A DNA stretch of 64,000 nt from Catenovulum adriaticum. GTDB taxonomy: Bacteria > Pseudomonadota > Gammaproteobacteria > Enterobacterales > Alteromonadaceae. Location: NCBI RefSeq assembly GCF_026725475.1, contig NZ_CP109967.1:582855-646854 (forward strand). Direction: 5' to 3'. Both the position numbers and the translations under genes were made by a program. How positions within the stretch are numbered: the stretch's first letter is position 1; each line of letters starts with the position of its first letter. Shown piece after piece: positions 1 to 8,712 of the stretch. Below the pieces are notes generated by a model, which saw only the letters and a list, made by a program, of their open reading frames with translations, was not told the DNA's origin and did no database searches.

Positions 1-1230
1 GATGGCTTTACCAATTAACGAGTCACCATAAGCCGTATACGCATAATAATCTTGAATAATTCTTAACTTTTCTGCTTTGGTTAAATCGTCGACTTTCATT
101 GAGTTATAAAGACTCACCAATTGTTTGGGTAATTTTTCAAGCTCGTCTTTTGAAAACTCCGGAATTTTATACGGGAATTGCTCAAAACGGTCCTGATATG
201 TTTTAGGTGGCAAAACAGGCGTATGCGGAAAATGAAAACTTAAACTGACCATCACGGGTTTTTCATCTTTAGGGCCAATAATTTTATCACCTAACATAGA
301 GGTATATTCTTGGTTCGCATTGCCTAAATAGTTTTGATACGCTTCTAAAATTCGGCCATCTAGGGTTTTATCTTCGGGCATTGGGCTTTCACCCGCCATG
401 ATTAAGGTTTTTGAACCACGGGTATAAGAGCGAATAATATCTAACTTTTTATCAACTGGGTTTGGCGCTGAAATATATTTTCCGTTTTTATGATAAAGGA
501 ATGAGTCCACCGTTCCGTCGGGAAAATACAAATGTTCGGTGATTGAGATCGGCCGATTACTTTTTGCCCAATTATATTCTGCGGTTTTCCCCCAATCACC
601 AATACCCGCTTTTTCTAGTGCGTAACGTTCAACTTCAAAATCGTAAATTAACGGTGTGCCGCCTTTATCCGGCGAGTTTTTAGTCCGTAAACCCGCTTTG
701 CCTGCTAACATGGTTTGGTAACCATGAGCTCGTAATACTTCTGGAATCATAGGTTTGGCGGTCTGATTTTCACGATGCGCGTATTCAAAACCGTATCGAC
801 CACTGTGGTGCGGATATTGACCTGTCGCCATTGAATAACGTGACGGTGAACAACCCGGAGACTGATTATAAGCCAGTGGAAATAACACACCTTCTTTCGC
901 AAGCGCGTCTAAATTAGGTGACTCAACATAACCTAATTCACTTTCTTTTTTGCCGGTTAACGCTTGGTTAACTGCAGCAATTGAGTCGGCGCGTTGGTCA
1001 TCTGTTAAAATCCATAAAATATTTGGTTTAACTTTAGTATTTTGTGAGGCGTTATTCGGCAGCGCTTTAGCGACATTCATCGCTACTCGGTTAGCCGGAA
1101 TACGATGCTCGTTAGCTTGCTGAGCGTTTACAGCCACTTGTGGTGAATTTATCGCGGTGCAGCCTAACAGACCGAAAAAGGTGCTCGCTGTAAAACTCCA
1201 CTTTAATCTCGTTTTTAGTGTTTTATTCAT
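1..1230 (-). CDS. sulfatase lipoprotein (C-terminus outside window)
   Basis: This gene is open from an ATG at 1230 to the left edge without a stop, so only the first 410 codons are present. It encodes a formylglycine-dependent sulfatase that would remove sulfate esters from algal polysaccharides. The N-terminus has a signal peptide ending in a lipobox (LLGC, Cys24), so the enzyme is probably lipid-anchored in the periplasm or outer membrane. The metal-binding ILTDDQR segment is at residues 74-80. The Cys-type sulfatase signature CSPSR is at 127-131, with Cys127 the residue expected to be converted to formylglycine. HHSGRYGF and the later SFHFPHTP segment also fit the family. The substrate cannot be told from this part. 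It lies upstream of a polysaccharide-related lipoprotein gene on the same strand, which supports a role in marine polysaccharide degradation. Confidence 0.92.
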   Translation of the reverse strand, partial: MNKTLKTRLKWSFTASTFFGLLGCTAINSPQVAVNAQQANEHRIPANRVAMNVAKALPNNASQNTKVKPNILWILTDDQRADSIAAVNQALTGKKESELGYVESPNLDALAKEGVLFPLAYNQSPGCSPSRYSMATGQYPHHSGRYGFEYAHRENQTAKPMIPEVLRAHGYQTMLAGKAGLRTKNSPDKGGTPLIYDFEVERYALEKAGIGDWGKTAEYNWAKSNRPISITEHLYFPDGTVDSFLYHKNGKYISAPNPVDKKLDIIRSYTRGSKTLIMAGESPMPEDKTLDGRILEAYQNYLGNANQEYTSMLGDKIIGPKDEKPVMVSLSFHFPHTPVLPPKTYQDRFEQFPYKIPEFSKDELEKLPKQLVSLYNSMKVDDLTKAEKLRIIQDYYAYTAYGDSLIGKAI

Positions 1231-1317
1231 TTTTAATTCAACTCTATTTTTTGATAACTGTTTTTTTAGTTTGTTTTAATCACTGTCGTTAAAAGTTGGA
1301 CTTATCACCGAGTTTTA

Positions 1318-1515
1318 TTATTTTTTGGGTTGGTAATAACGAATCGAGTTAACGTTCATGCTAGCGACTGCTGTATAATTAAAGCTTGAGGCGTTTTGTG
1401 ACTACCAAGTGTTATCAAGATCATTATTTAGGTAATCAAATTCATCGTGCCAAACCAATTGCCACCAGCTTAGATCAATTGTTTTTTTCAGTTTTGTCCT
1501 TAGAACTGTTTGCAT
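1318..1515 (-). pseudogene. relic of a GH16 glycoside hydrolase gene
   Basis: Two short stretches look like the two ends of a family GH16 enzyme with the middle missing. From an ATG at 1515 the minus strand reads about 37 codons, including WWQLVWHDEFDYLNNDLDNTW. This resembles the usual W-x-L-V-W-x-D-E-F start of the GH16 domain, and it is closed by TAG at 1402-1404. A second stretch, ending at a TAA at 1318-1320, reads MNVNSIRYYQPKK, like the last beta-strand of GH16 enzymes (typically V-D-x-x-R-V-Y-Q). A complete domain would need about 250 residues, so more than 70 percent is gone. What is seen is the reading frame; the family assignment rests on motif resemblance only. A GH16 relic would fit the agarolytic setting. 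Confidence 0.5.
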
Positions 1516-1734
1516 AAGCGTTAAAACCTGAAACAAAAAGAAGGGCTACTCTCGAAATAGCTTTAGGTATGGGGTCATATGCTGTCGCCTTTATTAAAAA
1601 CGTATTGATATATTAGGTTGTTACCAACAGTTAAAGCTGACACTTAGTTTGAATAATAAAATTATAAAAACTGTTGCGTCCATACACAGCGATGAAAGCA
1701 AACATAAAACTGAACATTGTATAAACAGCCAATA

Positions 1735-1775
1735 AAATAGCATAAGCAGGTGAAGCCATTTACCTCACCTGCCAA
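1735..1775 (-). terminator. Rho-independent terminator of the beta-helix lipoprotein gene
   Basis: An 8-bp perfect inverted repeat (GCAGGTGA at 1746-1753 and TCACCTGC at 1765-1772, 11-base loop) lies just past the stop of the gene at 1784. On the minus strand it is followed by a T-rich tract. Confidence 0.75.
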
Positions 1776-1783
1776 CAACTATT

Positions 1784-4048
1784 TTATTGCTCGTCGATAA
1801 TTGCGTTAACGCCAGCTGTCCATTGCACTGAGCCTCGCTCATAGGCACCTACATCAGGGGCTTCACCCACCACATTTTTATCAAAACCACTAATATCTGC
1901 CGCGGCATCAATTAACGCGCTGTCTGGCTTGGGCATAAAATTACCGCCATCAGCATCCATAAAAGGTGATTCACTTGCGATAATATTATTTTTTAAATCA
2001 TAGGCGGCTGTTTTTAACCAATCAGGTTTGCTTGAATAATTGTTCCACACCCGATTATCTTTTTGCTCATAACCATTCACCCAGGCATCCATCGCATTGC
2101 CCGGATTCCATAAGGTGTTGTGATACATATCGTTTTGCCAAGTTGCCCAATTTAATTGCAATCCAGACCAGGTGACATTCCATACTACATTATGGTGTAC
2201 TAAGTAGCCTTTACTGTTGTTATCTAGGTAAATGCCAGCGGCGCGGCCATCGGCATAATCTGGGCCATAAGCATCATGAAACCAGTTGTGGTGAATACGG
2301 GTGTTTTTTAAATCAGCATTGCCAACTGTGTAAAAAACACCACCATCGTTATTGATTAACATGCCGTTTGACACATCGTTATAGGCAACTTCACCGTTTT
2401 GACCCGAGTAATAAATGCCGTCTCGGCCAAAATGTGAAATGGTATTTTTTAGGATCTTAACGTTATCCGCACCAGTTCGAATGGCTGATGCATGAATACC
2501 GACAGAGTTAAAATAACGCATAACATTGTTTTCAACGATAGAGCCTTCGCCACGTCCACCCCAACCTAAAAGATTAACCGCAACCAATGAACCCTGTTCT
2601 AATATATTGCCTTTAATGGTTGCATGATGCGCACTGACCAAAATAGCGCCATCACCCACTTGAGCATCACTATTATCTAATTCATCTAGTCGTTCACGGC
2701 CATGCGTTATAATATTGTCAGTCACTTTGGCGTAATGCCCATTAATAACCACACCTGCGCCAAATATGTCAAACGCTCGAACTTCTACATGTTCACCATT
2801 AATAATAATGGCATCTTTATGTGTGGCAACTTCCACCGTGTTGTCTGCTGGTTTTTCACCATTAGGGGTTTGTAAATACAAGGTTTCTGTATTGTCGTCG
2901 TAGTACCATTCTCTGGCATGATCTAATAAATTTAGTTTGCCAAATACGTACAAACGGCCATAGTTATCGTTACGATATACGCTTGGGTTGTGCGGTGAAA
3001 AAGGCCATTTATTAATATCAATTGATTGGTACTGAATTTGACCCGGCTGCTGATCGGTTATTTTACGTGTCCAACTGGTGCCTGAATGCGCGCCTAAATA
3101 CCATACATAACCACCCGTTAAATCATCGGGTAAGTCAGTTGCTTCTATCACAGAGCCATCACCGCCCTCAATAGGGTGGGCATCAATTGTGAATCTGTCG
3201 TTGTCAGTATTGTTTGGCCATCTGGCTAAATCCATTAATTTACTTTGGTAATAAACTTGATTATGAGTATCACCTAAATTCATTTTTATGTTGGCTTTGT
3301 AAATATCGCCTTGATGTTGTTCCCAGTTATTAACATATTGAGTGCCTTTTAAATAAACTTTTTCACCATTCGCGGCTTTAAATAAAATAGGCGCTTGTTC
3401 AGTACCGTTAGCATCAATTTTTAAAACTTCGTTATAAACCCCACCTCTTACAATACAGGTGTCGCCAGGCTGCATAACCGACTGTGCTTTAGCAAAGGTT
3501 TTAAAAGGGTTTTCTTTTGAACCGTCGTTTGTATCATCGCCTTGCAATGAAACATAAAACGCGTTTTCAGGGGCAGGTGCCGGGCAACCTTGCTGTGCTA
3601 CGATGCCTTTTTCTTGCGGACAAAGATCGTCGGCATTTACAATACCGTCATAATCATCATCTTTTGGATAAGGGCAACCTGCTAATACTTCGGGGCCTTT
3701 TTGCTCAATACAGTCGTCGTTATCGTCGATTATGCCGTCTAAATCTGTATCTTTTTGTGCAATAACGGGACAACCATTGTTGTCGGCACTGCCGACTTGT
3801 TCTGGGCAGTCATCTAGCCTATCGACCACTTCATCTTGATCGGTATCTTTGTCTGGACACCCATTGTTGGCAGCAATGCCAGCTTCATCAGGGCAAAGAT
3901 CGTCTGGGTTAGCAATGCCATCATTGTCGTTATCAGTTACGGTTACAGGTGTATCATCCGTTGAATCACTTCCGGAGCCTGAGCCACCACATCCCATTAA
4001 AATCATCATGCTGAATAAACCCAGCGCGATTTGCTTTTTATATAACAA
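1784..4048 (-). CDS. lipoprotein with thrombospondin type-3 repeats and a right-handed beta-helix
   Basis: A 754-residue surface or periplasmic protein. The N-terminus is a lipoprotein signal ending LMGC (Cys20), followed by a Gly/Ser linker. Residues 39-156 hold four acidic DxDxDG...C..C repeats typical of calcium-binding thrombospondin type-3 modules. From about residue 163 the sequence FYVSLQGDDTNDG...NPFKTF is the usual start of DUF1565-type parallel beta-helix proteins. Many turns with N-N-x-I/V steps follow, and the end carries PDVGAYE, common at the close of such helices. Beta-helix proteins of this kind include polysaccharide lyases and glycoside hydrolases, but no diagnostic catalytic set was recognised, so the enzyme family is left open. 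A palindrome close to ones before both GH50 genes lies about 45 bp upstream of its start, suggesting shared control with the agar locus. Confidence 0.85.
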   Translation of the reverse strand: MLYKKQIALGLFSMMILMGCGGSGSGSDSTDDTPVTVTDNDNDGIANPDDLCPDEAGIAANNGCPDKDTDQDEVVDRLDDCPEQVGSADNNGCPVIAQKDTDLDGIIDDNDDCIEQKGPEVLAGCPYPKDDDYDGIVNADDLCPQEKGIVAQQGCPAPAPENAFYVSLQGDDTNDGSKENPFKTFAKAQSVMQPGDTCIVRGGVYNEVLKIDANGTEQAPILFKAANGEKVYLKGTQYVNNWEQHQGDIYKANIKMNLGDTHNQVYYQSKLMDLARWPNNTDNDRFTIDAHPIEGGDGSVIEATDLPDDLTGGYVWYLGAHSGTSWTRKITDQQPGQIQYQSIDINKWPFSPHNPSVYRNDNYGRLYVFGKLNLLDHAREWYYDDNTETLYLQTPNGEKPADNTVEVATHKDAIIINGEHVEVRAFDIFGAGVVINGHYAKVTDNIITHGRERLDELDNSDAQVGDGAILVSAHHATIKGNILEQGSLVAVNLLGWGGRGEGSIVENNVMRYFNSVGIHASAIRTGADNVKILKNTISHFGRDGIYYSGQNGEVAYNDVSNGMLINNDGGVFYTVGNADLKNTRIHHNWFHDAYGPDYADGRAAGIYLDNNSKGYLVHHNVVWNVTWSGLQLNWATWQNDMYHNTLWNPGNAMDAWVNGYEQKDNRVWNNYSSKPDWLKTAAYDLKNNIIASESPFMDADGGNFMPKPDSALIDAAADISGFDKNVVGEAPDVGAYERGSVQWTAGVNAIIDEQ

Positions 4049-4091
4049 AACCCTTCCCCTTTAATTAAAAATAACCAACAATACAATGAAA

Positions 4092-4140
4092 ACTGTTAAC
4101 AATATATCAAATTTACTTATAGTTAACAATTTTCATATTC
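4092..4140. promoter_or_regulatory. candidate operator, GTTAAC palindromes upstream of the beta-helix gene
   Basis: ACTGTTAACAAT at 4092-4103 matches 11 of 12 bases of the perfect palindrome found upstream of the second GH50 gene. A second AGTTAACAAT copy is at 4131-4140. Both lie 44-92 bp before the start codon, a position suited to a repressor or activator site. The regulator is unknown. Confidence 0.4.
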
Positions 4141-4302
4141 GATGGTTGTATTCACAATTAAAGGGAAGCGTTATAACAAAGAGGCTGTGAAAAAAATATA
4201 TCGCTTCTCCATCACATTTTTAACCTCAACTCGAGTTAAGGTTTAAGATTAAAAATTAAAAGTTAAGTAAAAATGTTTCATTAAAAACCGATCACCTACT
4301 CG

Positions 4303-4854
4303 TCACACCCTTTTAATAACTTTGGCTGGATTACCTGCAATAACCACATTGTCACCAAAACTTTTTGTGACCACAGCACCTGCGCCTACCACAACATTAT
4401 TACCCAAACTAACACCCGGATTAATCACAGCGTTACCGCCTATCCAGCAATTATTGCCTATATTAACGGGTTTCGCTGATTCAATGCCTTTAGCTCGCTC
4501 AACTGGATCAATAGGATGTGTTGCTGTGTAAATCCCAACTTGAGGTGCAATAAAACAATTATCTCCAATACGAACTTCGGCTACGTCCAAAATCACACAG
4601 TTAAAATTCGCATAGAAATGATTGCCTACGTGAATGTTACTGCCGTAGTCGCAATTAAAGGTGGGTTCAATGTATAAATCTTTGCCTGTACTACCGAATA
4701 GATTTTTAAGCAGTTTTTTACGTGCACCTAATTTGCGGACACTCGTTTGGTTGAAGGTTTCTAATAAAATTCGAGCATCAAAACGCATTTTAATCAAGGT
4801 TTTATCCATAGGATTATAAGATTGCCCGGATAACATTTTTTCTAATTCAGTCAT
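4303..4854 (-). CDS. sugar O-acetyltransferase (maltose/galactoside acetyltransferase family)
   Basis: A complete 183-residue member of the LacA/Maa/NodL family, which transfers acetyl groups from acetyl-CoA to the hydroxyl of free sugars in the cytosol, probably as a detoxifying step. The N-terminal Mac domain (about 5-55) is followed by hexapeptide repeats (I-G-x-N, V-G-x-N) that form a left-handed beta-helix. The catalytic histidine is His113 in TATHPID, in line with the active-site histidine of LacA. The C-terminus carries the usual GAGAVVTKSF and AGNPAKVIK motifs. It lies 163 bp downstream of the porin-like gene on the same strand and may be co-transcribed with it. Confidence 0.9.
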   Translation of the reverse strand: MTELEKMLSGQSYNPMDKTLIKMRFDARILLETFNQTSVRKLGARKKLLKNLFGSTGKDLYIEPTFNCDYGSNIHVGNHFYANFNCVILDVAEVRIGDNCFIAPQVGIYTATHPIDPVERAKGIESAKPVNIGNNCWIGGNAVINPGVSLGNNVVVGAGAVVTKSFGDNVVIAGNPAKVIKRV

Positions 4855-5017
4855 GATACCTCACTCAAATAAATTCAATTTTTTTGATGATAAAGCAAAT
4901 TAAATTTAATACCAGTCGACATACCATAGCCCATTTACACAACCCACTTAGCAAATTAACGTTACCGCTTTACTTTTACTAAATGGGCTTAATGTGTGTG
5001 GGCTTAATCCAACAACA

Positions 5018-6292
5018 TTAGTCAAATAAAACAGATATTTCTGCGGTGATACCATTCCAATCAGAACCGATCTGGCCTGCCGAAGACGCACCTTCTGTTT
5101 GCTTAACATATTCTGTTTTCAATAAAGTATTATCCGCAACCCACCAGCCAAGCCCCAGCTGTAAACGATTTAAGTCTTTATCACCTGAAATATTATCGCT
5201 TTTATTGGTAATTGAGCTGTAACGAGTCGCCAAATAAACACTATTTGGCGTTAAGTAATGTGTCGCTTCTATTGCGTAATATTGAATTTGGCTTTCTATC
5301 TCTTGATAAGCAACCGCTTGGCTAGCAACGGTTTGTTTACCGGTATTATCAACAAAACTATAATCGTCTTTGGCAACGCCTGCCCAAGCTCTTAATAAGG
5401 TATCGTCGCTTATTTGATATTGCGCATTTATTTGTAAAATATTGGCGTTAAGTCCCGGTAATAAACCTGCATGCGTATCACGAGAATTTGCACCTGATGC
5501 TGCAAAATTATAGTTGTCGCCATCACCCTGAATAAGTCCGGCCGTTTGGATTTCTGTAAATGGACGATTTGATACCTGATCACCTAAATCGCTTGCAAAC
5601 CAACCTATCCCTAAATCTAATCCAAAATTGGTATTAAACGAGCCGCGGCCAAATACGTTATAACCCCGGTCATTTGCATAATCTTCAAAAAAAGTAGGAA
5701 CTGAAATACCTACATCGGCATTAATTTGAGTAATAACCGAGTTTGATATTTTTTGTGACCATAAGGTTTGAATGCCAGACTCAGCCGTTACAAAATCGAT
5801 TGGTGAATTGCCAATTAACGGGTTTGTTTGGACGGCTGCCCCATCTGAATATCCTCGGTAATCAAATACAGTTGAAACAATATTACCTGCTCTGAAAAGC
5901 CATTTAGTATCTTCTGTTTCCTGGCCTGCTAACCCCAATATATCAAGGTCGATGTAACCTAAATCTTGTGAAATTTCAAATTGGTCATCTGATCCAAAGT
6001 CATTGGGTTCTTCCCCTAAATCGACATAAGCGGTTACATAATCATTAATTTTAACCGCCAACTCTAGATTAAACCTAAGCCGCTGAAAACCTGAATCCAT
6101 TGCTACATTATCACTTGCAAAGGCGCCAGCATCGGCCTCTATCGATTGGAAACCTTGCATCAGCATCACTTTAGCATCCACTCTACCATCAAAAAATTCT
6201 GCGGCGTTTAGCTGACTCGTTAGCCCTATCGCAACAAGACTGGCTGAAAATAATGTACGGGTTGATTGAATTAATTTAATTGTGGTCATCAT
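5018..6292 (-). CDS. outer-membrane porin-like beta-barrel protein
   Basis: A 424-residue protein with a classical signal peptide (predicted cleavage after SQLNA, residue 30). The mature sequence is dominated by alternating hydrophobic/aromatic strands and Asn/Asp-rich loops, as in outer-membrane barrels. It ends in a beta-strand (AEISVLFD). Internal features such as DYRGYSDG and LNRLQLGLGWW look like alginate-export or phosphate-selective-type porins, but I cannot name the family with certainty. The promoter region, shared with the divergent HAD/mannitol cluster, carries TGCTCA/TGAGCA half-sites. It may therefore be a sugar-alcohol or oligosaccharide porin under the same SorC-type regulator; this is inference. 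Confidence 0.75.
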   Translation of the reverse strand: MMTTIKLIQSTRTLFSASLVAIGLTSQLNAAEFFDGRVDAKVMLMQGFQSIEADAGAFASDNVAMDSGFQRLRFNLELAVKINDYVTAYVDLGEEPNDFGSDDQFEISQDLGYIDLDILGLAGQETEDTKWLFRAGNIVSTVFDYRGYSDGAAVQTNPLIGNSPIDFVTAESGIQTLWSQKISNSVITQINADVGISVPTFFEDYANDRGYNVFGRGSFNTNFGLDLGIGWFASDLGDQVSNRPFTEIQTAGLIQGDGDNYNFAASGANSRDTHAGLLPGLNANILQINAQYQISDDTLLRAWAGVAKDDYSFVDNTGKQTVASQAVAYQEIESQIQYYAIEATHYLTPNSVYLATRYSSITNKSDNISGDKDLNRLQLGLGWWVADNTLLKTEYVKQTEGASSAGQIGSDWNGITAEISVLFD

Positions 6293-6345
6293 TGTATCCT
6301 AATATTTATCGGCGATTATTTAGCAATTGATAGCTAAGGCGTTTA

Positions 6346-6398
6346 GCTCAACTTGTTGCTCAACCTCAACATGAGCATAAGCCCAAAACGTGAGCATA
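6346..6398. promoter_or_regulatory. candidate SorC-type operator upstream of the porin gene
   Basis: The segment holds an inverted pair TGCTCA (6357-6362) and TGAGCA (6372-6377), an extra TGAGCATA at 6391-6398, and another GCTCA at 6346-6350. It lies 54-106 bp before the porin start. The same half-sites recur before the HAD gene. A regulator of the SorC family is encoded in the adjacent cluster. Confidence 0.45.
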
Positions 6399-6744
6399 TT
6401 CCCAAACAAAATAAGAATCGTCAACACTTATTATTCACAAAAATTTTACACAATGATAAATAAACATGATTTTTTAAAATTAATTCATATAGTTATCAGC
6501 GAAAAATTATTTCAAATTATTTTTTGCTTTAACTCTCCCTCAATACAAAGCTAAGTCGGCGATCAGCGTCCACACTTAGATCAACAACAAACAAAGTCGT
6601 CAGACAGCAGATCATATTTATCACATTTTATATAAGGGTAAGGCATTGATCAGTAATATTTTTTATTACGTTTGTTGCTTGTAGGTATCTTTTTTGTTTA
6701 AAAAATGCACGTTAAAGATTGACATCTCAAAGCGGAGGTGGGAT

Positions 6745-6771
6745 TATGCTCACATCATGAGCTTGTGCTCA
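6745..6771. promoter_or_regulatory. candidate SorC-type operator upstream of the HAD/mannitol cluster
   Basis: TATGCTCA at 6745-6752 is followed by the palindrome TGAGCTTGTGCTCA at 6758-6771, giving three half-sites in 27 bp, 61 bp before the start of the HAD gene. The half-sites are the same as at 6357-6398, so both divergent promoters are likely bound by one regulator. Confidence 0.5.
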
Positions 6772-6831
6772 AATATTGGCAAATACCAAAAGGGTGTTGT
6801 TTAATTAAAATTTTCAGTAAAAGGTAACCGA

Positions 6832-7503
6832 ATGAACAACAATATTGATTTAATTATTTTTGATTGCGATGGCGTGTTAATTGACAGTGAAATCATTAGC
6901 GCCACTGTATTAATTGATAAATTATTAACCGTAGGTATTACAATTGATATTGACTATGTTCAACGACACTTTTTAGGTTGTAGCTTTAGCTCTGTTAAAG
7001 ACATGATACATGATCAGTTTAATGTAACGCTCGCTAATTCATTTGAATACGAATATCGAATTGCACTATTAGAAGAGTTTGATAAGAGCTTACAAACAAC
7101 TGAAGGTATTAAAACAATATTAAATCAATTAACAGTACCTTTTTGTTTAGCCACCAGCAGTAGCCCCAAACGCACTGAAACGGCGTTAAATATTGTGGGT
7201 TTAACCTCTTACTTTTCACAACGCATTTTTACTGCAGCAGAAGTGATTAACGGCAAACCAGCACCCGATTTATTTTTGCACGCAGCTAACAAAATGAAAG
7301 TAAAACCTGAAAACTGCTTAGTTATTGAAGACAGTATGGCCGGCGTAACAGCCGCTTTAGCAGCTGGCATGAAAGTAATTCATTACAAAGGCGGGCTGCA
7401 TATGAGTGATGAAGAACATGCTGTATCAAAGGCTTATCCTGAGGTTGAAGTTATGCGCCACTGGAACGAATTCACAAAATTACAGCCGACTTTAAGCAAC
7501 TAA
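6832..7503 (+). CDS. HAD-superfamily sugar phosphatase/phosphoglucomutase-like protein
   Basis: A 223-residue HAD hydrolase of the beta-phosphoglucomutase/sugar-phosphatase subgroup. Motif I is DCDGVLID with nucleophile Asp11 and Asp13. Motif II is in LATSSSPKR (Ser109/Ser110), the motif III lysine is Lys142 in GKPAPD, and motif IV is VIEDSMAG (Glu166, Asp167). A cap domain sits between motifs I and II. It acts in the cytosol, probably on a sugar or polyol phosphate. As first gene of a cluster with a SorC regulator, permease, mannitol dehydrogenase and fructokinase, it may dephosphorylate a dead-end hexose or hexitol phosphate. The exact substrate is unknown. An AAGGT ribosome site precedes the ATG. 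Confidence 0.88.
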   Translation: MNNNIDLIIFDCDGVLIDSEIISATVLIDKLLTVGITIDIDYVQRHFLGCSFSSVKDMIHDQFNVTLANSFEYEYRIALLEEFDKSLQTTEGIKTILNQLTVPFCLATSSSPKRTETALNIVGLTSYFSQRIFTAAEVINGKPAPDLFLHAANKMKVKPENCLVIEDSMAGVTAALAAGMKVIHYKGGLHMSDEEHAVSKAYPEVEVMRHWNEFTKLQPTLSN

Positions 7504-7578
7504 AATTTTCAACAAATTGATCGTTAATACGGCTAAATATAACTCGAAAGCCACCACATTATTGAGATAGGCATTCAA

Positions 7579-8535
7579 ATGGATAATAAATCAAATTCAG
7601 AATTAAAACGTTTAGAAAGTGCGGCTCGTGCTGCTTGGCTCTATTACGTTGCTAAAAATACCCAAGACGAAATAGCTCAAAAATTAGAAGTTTCTCGTCA
7701 ATCAGCTCAGCGTTTAGTCGCCCTAGCTGTGAGTGAGGGGTTAATTAAAGTGCGTTTAGATCACCCAATTACTCAATGTATGGAATTAGCACAACAACTA
7801 AAAGAAAAATTCAATTTGCTTGAATGTGAAGTTGTGCCCAGTGATCCGGCAGATCCCAGCTCCAACCATGGTTTAGCCCAATCGGGTGCCGCGGTATTAG
7901 AACGCTATTTAAAATCAGAAACCCCAAAAACCTTGGCTTTTGGGACCGGCAGAGCATTAAAAGCTTGTATTGATGAGTTGCCTACAATGCAATGCTCTCA
8001 ACACAAACTTATTTCGCTTTTAGGAAATATGATGGCTGATGGCTCAGCTTCGGCTTTTGATATTGTGGTGACTATGGCAAATAGAGTCAACGCAAAACAT
8101 TATCCTATGCCTTTACCTGTCATTGCATCATCGGTTGATGAAAAGCAAATATTACACAGCTTACAACCCGTAAAAAGCATTTTCAGTCTCATTGACCAAG
8201 CTGACGCAACCTTTGTTGGAATTGGTCAAATCACAGAGCAGTCACCCTTATTATTAGACGGTTTTATTAGTGATTCAGACCTGAAGACGGTTAAAAATGA
8301 TGGTGCTGTGGGCGAAATTACAAGTTGGTTATATGACGAACATGGTCAACTTCTTAATAACGAAACCAACGATAAAGTAGTGAGTTATCCACTAAGCAAT
8401 AATGCGACAAAACCAGTGTACGGCATTGCAGCAGGTACAGACAAAGTGGCAGCCATTAATGCTGCTTTAAAAGGTAAGTTAATAAATTCTTTGATTACAA
8501 ACGAGTATACCGCTAAAGCTATCCTCAATATGTGA
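7579..8535 (+). CDS. SorC/DeoR-family sugar-binding transcriptional regulator
   Basis: A 318-residue regulator with an N-terminal helix-turn-helix (about 28-55, TQDEIAQKLEVSRQSAQRLV), typical of SorC-type proteins, and a C-terminal sugar-phosphate-sensing domain (about 60-315) with FGTGRALKACI and FVGIGQI segments. Family members respond to phosphorylated sugars and bind inverted repeats near their own operons. It is placed between the HAD phosphatase and the permease and probably regulates this cluster and the divergent porin gene through the TGCTCA/TGAGCA sites; the sites are seen, the link is inferred. A hairpin follows the gene, so the downstream transport and catabolic genes may have their own promoter. 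Confidence 0.88.
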   Translation: MDNKSNSELKRLESAARAAWLYYVAKNTQDEIAQKLEVSRQSAQRLVALAVSEGLIKVRLDHPITQCMELAQQLKEKFNLLECEVVPSDPADPSSNHGLAQSGAAVLERYLKSETPKTLAFGTGRALKACIDELPTMQCSQHKLISLLGNMMADGSASAFDIVVTMANRVNAKHYPMPLPVIASSVDEKQILHSLQPVKSIFSLIDQADATFVGIGQITEQSPLLLDGFISDSDLKTVKNDGAVGEITSWLYDEHGQLLNNETNDKVVSYPLSNNATKPVYGIAAGTDKVAAINAALKGKLINSLITNEYTAKAILNM

Positions 8536-8548
8536 TCAGATTAAACGC

Positions 8549-8612
8549 AAACAGGCACTAAATAACTTAAATCTTGTGAGTAGTAGATTAAGTTAAATAC
8601 CTGTTTTTAAAT
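8549..8612 (+). terminator. terminator after the SorC regulator gene
   Basis: A long imperfect hairpin: the left arm begins AACAGG at 8549 and the right arm ends CCTGTTTTT at about 8608, with mostly paired AT-rich arms between. It ends in a run of T, as expected for a Rho-independent terminator. Confidence 0.6.
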
Positions 8613-8712
8613 TAATTTAAATTGTTAACTTTTAACTACTATCAATTTATTATATTTAAGACAATCACCTTAACACTATTTTATTGTGTTAGTGAGAGTA
8701 AGGAAGGCAAAC

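Noticed and set aside
3517..4064. Two plus-strand open frames opposite the beta-helix lipoprotein gene
   Set aside because: They are antisense to the repetitive DxDxDG-coding stretch and have no ribosome site or recognisable product.
8686..8712. GTG start for the NCS1 permease gene
   Set aside because: The ATG at 8713 has a good AGGAAGG site at the right distance, and the added residues are not membrane- or signal-like.
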